Positions 4,426-5,976 of a stretch of 5,976 nucleotides of DNA are shown here, one piece after another. A program made the translations under genes and the position numbers. The notes under the pieces were generated by a model. It saw only the letters and a program-made list of their open reading frames with translations. It searched no databases and was not told the DNA's origin. The first letter of the stretch is position 1. Every line of letters starts with the position of its first letter. Source of the stretch: Chlamydiia bacterium (GTDB lineage: Bacteria; Chlamydiota; Chlamydiia; Chlamydiales; FEN-1388). Location of the stretch: positions 1-5,976 of the forward strand of contig JAHFTM010000126.1 in assembly GCA_023269335.1 (NCBI GenBank), read 5' to 3'.

Positions 4426-5574
4426 CGAGAGCCCGATGCCAAAAAGATGCAGGTAACCTCCTCAAATCCAAAAGTTGTGATCACCGAAATTTTTGCTTTA
4501 GCTGATATTCAAATTAATGGTAGCCGTCCTTGGGATATCGTAGTGCATAATGATGAATTTTATGCAAAAGTACTGACTAAAGGCTCGTTAGGTCTCGGTG
4601 AGGCCTATATGGATGGCTGGTGGGATGCTGAAGCAGTTGATCAGTGTATCTGCCACATTTTATCTGCAAATCTTGAGAAAAAAATAAAACCCAGCTGGGA
4701 TATGCTTTGGGCCCATATTAAAGCCTATTTTCTCAATCTTCAAGATAAAACTGGCAGTATGAAAGTGATTGATCAGCACTATCAACTGGGTAATGATCTA
4801 TACAAAAATATGCTTGATAAACTTATGGCCTACAGCTGCGGTTACTGGAAAAATGCTAGCAATTTAGATGAAGCGCAAGAGGCCAAATTTGATCTTATCT
4901 GTAAAAAACTAGGCTTTAAGTCCGGTATGCGCGTGCTGGATATTGGCTGCGGCTGGGGTGGCTTTGAAAAATATGCAGCCGAGCACTATGGCGTGGAAAT
5001 TCTTGGTGTCACTCTTTCTCAAAATCAAGCGGAGTATGCCAGAGAGGCATGTAAAGGTCTTCCTGTAGAAATCAGAGTGCAAGACTACAGAGATGTAGAA
5101 GGCTCATTTGATCGCATCCTTGAAATTGGCATGTTTGAACATGTCGGTGAAAAAAACTACCATACTTTTATGGAAACAGTGCATCGCCTATTAAAAGATG
5201 ATGGTCTTTTCATGCTGCACACCATCGGCAGCAACACATCTGATCGAGTAACTGACCGCTGGATCGATAAGTATATTTTTCCAAATAGCCACCTTCCTTC
5301 CATTGCTCAAATAGGCAACTCCATCGAAAACTACTTCGTCATGGAAGACTGGCACAATTTTGGCCCTGACTATGATAAAACACTTCTGGGCTGGTTTGCT
5401 AATTTTAATCGCAACTGGCATAAGCTGCACCCAGTCTATGGCGATAGATTCTATCGCATGTGGAAGTTTTATCTGCTTTCTTGCGCTGGTGCTTTTCGTG
5501 CTCGAAAAATTCAGCTCTGGCAGGTGGTGCTTTCTAAAGGCGGCGTTCCTGGCGGACACACGACAGTGCGTTAA
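4357..5574 (+). CDS. cfa: Cyclopropane-fatty-acyl-phospholipid synthase with N-terminal signal peptide
   Basis: A 405-residue enzyme that transfers a methylene group from S-adenosylmethionine to the double bond of unsaturated phospholipid acyl chains, stiffening and protecting membranes. It is close to E. coli Cfa throughout: GSLGLGEAYMDGWWD (76-90), YSCGYW (159-164, C161 matching the active-site Cys), SAM motif VLDIGCGWGG (193-202), GMFEHVGEKNY (258-268, E261), LHTIGS (287-292, H288), KYIFPN (305-310), VMEDWHNFGPDYD (328-340), and CAGAFRARKIQLWQVV (376-391, preceded by Y372). All key residues known from E. coli Cfa are kept, so it should be active. Unlike E. coli Cfa it begins with MKISKFLMLCTVSLFCFQQV followed by SFA, a typical Sec signal peptide or membrane anchor with a likely cut after SFA-23. 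That is odd for an enzyme needing cytoplasmic SAM. GAGG supports the start. The gene is monocistronic and divergent from tRNA-Leu. Confidence 0.95.
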   Translation: MKISKFLMLCTVSLFCFQQVSFAREPDAKKMQVTSSNPKVVITEIFALADIQINGSRPWDIVVHNDEFYAKVLTKGSLGLGEAYMDGWWDAEAVDQCICHILSANLEKKIKPSWDMLWAHIKAYFLNLQDKTGSMKVIDQHYQLGNDLYKNMLDKLMAYSCGYWKNASNLDEAQEAKFDLICKKLGFKSGMRVLDIGCGWGGFEKYAAEHYGVEILGVTLSQNQAEYAREACKGLPVEIRVQDYRDVEGSFDRILEIGMFEHVGEKNYHTFMETVHRLLKDDGLFMLHTIGSNTSDRVTDRWIDKYIFPNSHLPSIAQIGNSIENYFVMEDWHNFGPDYDKTLLGWFANFNRNWHKLHPVYGDRFYRMWKFYLLSCAGAFRARKIQLWQVVLSKGGVPGGHTTVR

Positions 5575-5596
5575 TTAAAAATTTGTATGATTGATT

Positions 5597-5622
5597 ACAC
5601 CTTCGTCTAAAGGCGAAGGTGT
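5597..5622. terminator. Hairpin between convergent genes, likely bidirectional terminator
   Basis: ACACCTTCGTC and GGCGAAGGTGT pair over 11 positions (one T-G wobble) around a TAAA loop, 22 bases after the cyclopropane synthase stop codon and 63 bases beyond the end of the convergent minus-strand gene. No clear U-tract follows on the plus strand, and only a delayed AT-rich stretch on the minus strand. Position and stability suggest termination or 3'-end protection for both genes. Confidence 0.55.
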
Positions 5623-5685
5623 GGCAGCATCACTTCAAAGCTTGTCTCAATTTCTGCCAGCACTTCTGAATCATTAACCCTAATG

Positions 5686-5976
5686 CTATTTCCTGAGAAA
5701 GGCTTGTGCCTGTTCCCAAGTGAAGTTAACGGCTAAATTTCTCTCCCTGTCAAAGCGCACCTGTAAGTTAAGATAGGGGTGCGCATGCCGGTTGTCGTAG
5801 TTACGGCCCTCTGTAGCCTTGAAAACCTTAATAAAGATCTCTTTGTTGTACCAGGGCAGTGTGTGCACGTTCGTTTTCTTTTCAAAACGTTTGAATTCTA
5901 GATACTCTTTTTGGAGCTGGTAGCGTGCTTGCGTCTTGTAAAAGTCTAGAATGATTTTAACTGCTGCTTCAGGCTG
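5686..5976 (-). CDS. Unrecognised protein, C-terminal part only (runs off the window)
   Basis: An open frame on the minus strand runs from the window edge to TAG at 5686-5688 with no stop, giving 96 residues. It opens in mid-protein with QPEAAVKIILDFYKTQARYQ and then LQKEYLEFKRFEKKTN, followed by HTLPWYNKEIFIKVFKATEG, NYDNRHAHPYLNLQVRFDRE and a C-terminus NLAVNFTWEQAQAFLRK. It looks like a soluble alpha/beta protein, rich in aromatic and charged residues, without signal or membrane segments here. I do not recognise the family. A GTG at 5868 could be read as a start for 60 residues, but the frame continues in protein-like composition upstream with no ribosome site, so the true start is outside the window. 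Confidence 0.6.
   Translation of the reverse strand, partial: QPEAAVKIILDFYKTQARYQLQKEYLEFKRFEKKTNVHTLPWYNKEIFIKVFKATEGRNYDNRHAHPYLNLQVRFDRERNLAVNFTWEQAQAFLRK

Noticed and set aside
5191..5559. 122-codon minus-strand frame inside the cyclopropane synthase gene
   Set aside because: It lies wholly within the strongly conserved catalytic domain of the plus-strand gene and shows no features of its own.

Overview
The window looks like a low-GC Gram-negative chromosome segment. Gene content is a mix of core and accessory: an E. coli-like cyclopropane-fatty-acid synthase, a tRNA-Leu gene without an encoded CCA end, an AbiE-type pair and a decayed methyltransferase. This would fit an amoeba- or host-associated bacterium such as an environmental chlamydia or a Legionella-like gammaproteobacterium. 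That placement is inference; nothing here fixes the phylum.

Layout. (1) 10-548: a class I SAM-dependent methyltransferase with an N-terminal signal peptide, broken by at least three frame changes. (2) 549-794: no intact gene, but three tandem 26-27 bp repeats (628-706) and a 28-codon open tail that may be a gene remnant. (3) 795-1445, minus: an intact hexapeptide-repeat xenobiotic acetyltransferase of the CatB/Vat family. (4) 1446-1702: no convincing gene. (5) 1703-4172: a compact putative genomic island bounded by an exact 17-bp direct repeat. One copy is the 3' end of tRNA-Leu(CAA) plus three bases beyond it; the other lies about 2.45 kb away. All three island genes are on the minus strand, in transcription order from the tRNA: a HEPN-like protein, an AbiEi-type winged-helix regulator and an AbiEii-type nucleotidyltransferase. 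No integrase lies between the repeats. (6) 4159-4241, minus: tRNA-Leu(CAA) with a good sigma70-type promoter. (7) 4357-5574, plus: cyclopropane-fatty-acyl-phospholipid synthase with an apparent signal peptide. (8) 5597-5622: a hairpin between convergent genes. (9) 5686-5976, minus: the C-terminal part of an unrecognised gene running off the window.

The most interesting unit is the island. It combines a HEPN-type putative RNase (Rx4H motif), whose start codon lies 8 nt after the tRNA 3' end with no visible ribosome binding site, with an AbiEi/AbiEii pair under a promoter whose -10 box lies inside a perfect 19-bp palindrome. The AbiEii protein has alanine where its family has the second catalytic aspartate of the DxD motif, so the toxin may be catalytically dead or may have a changed role.
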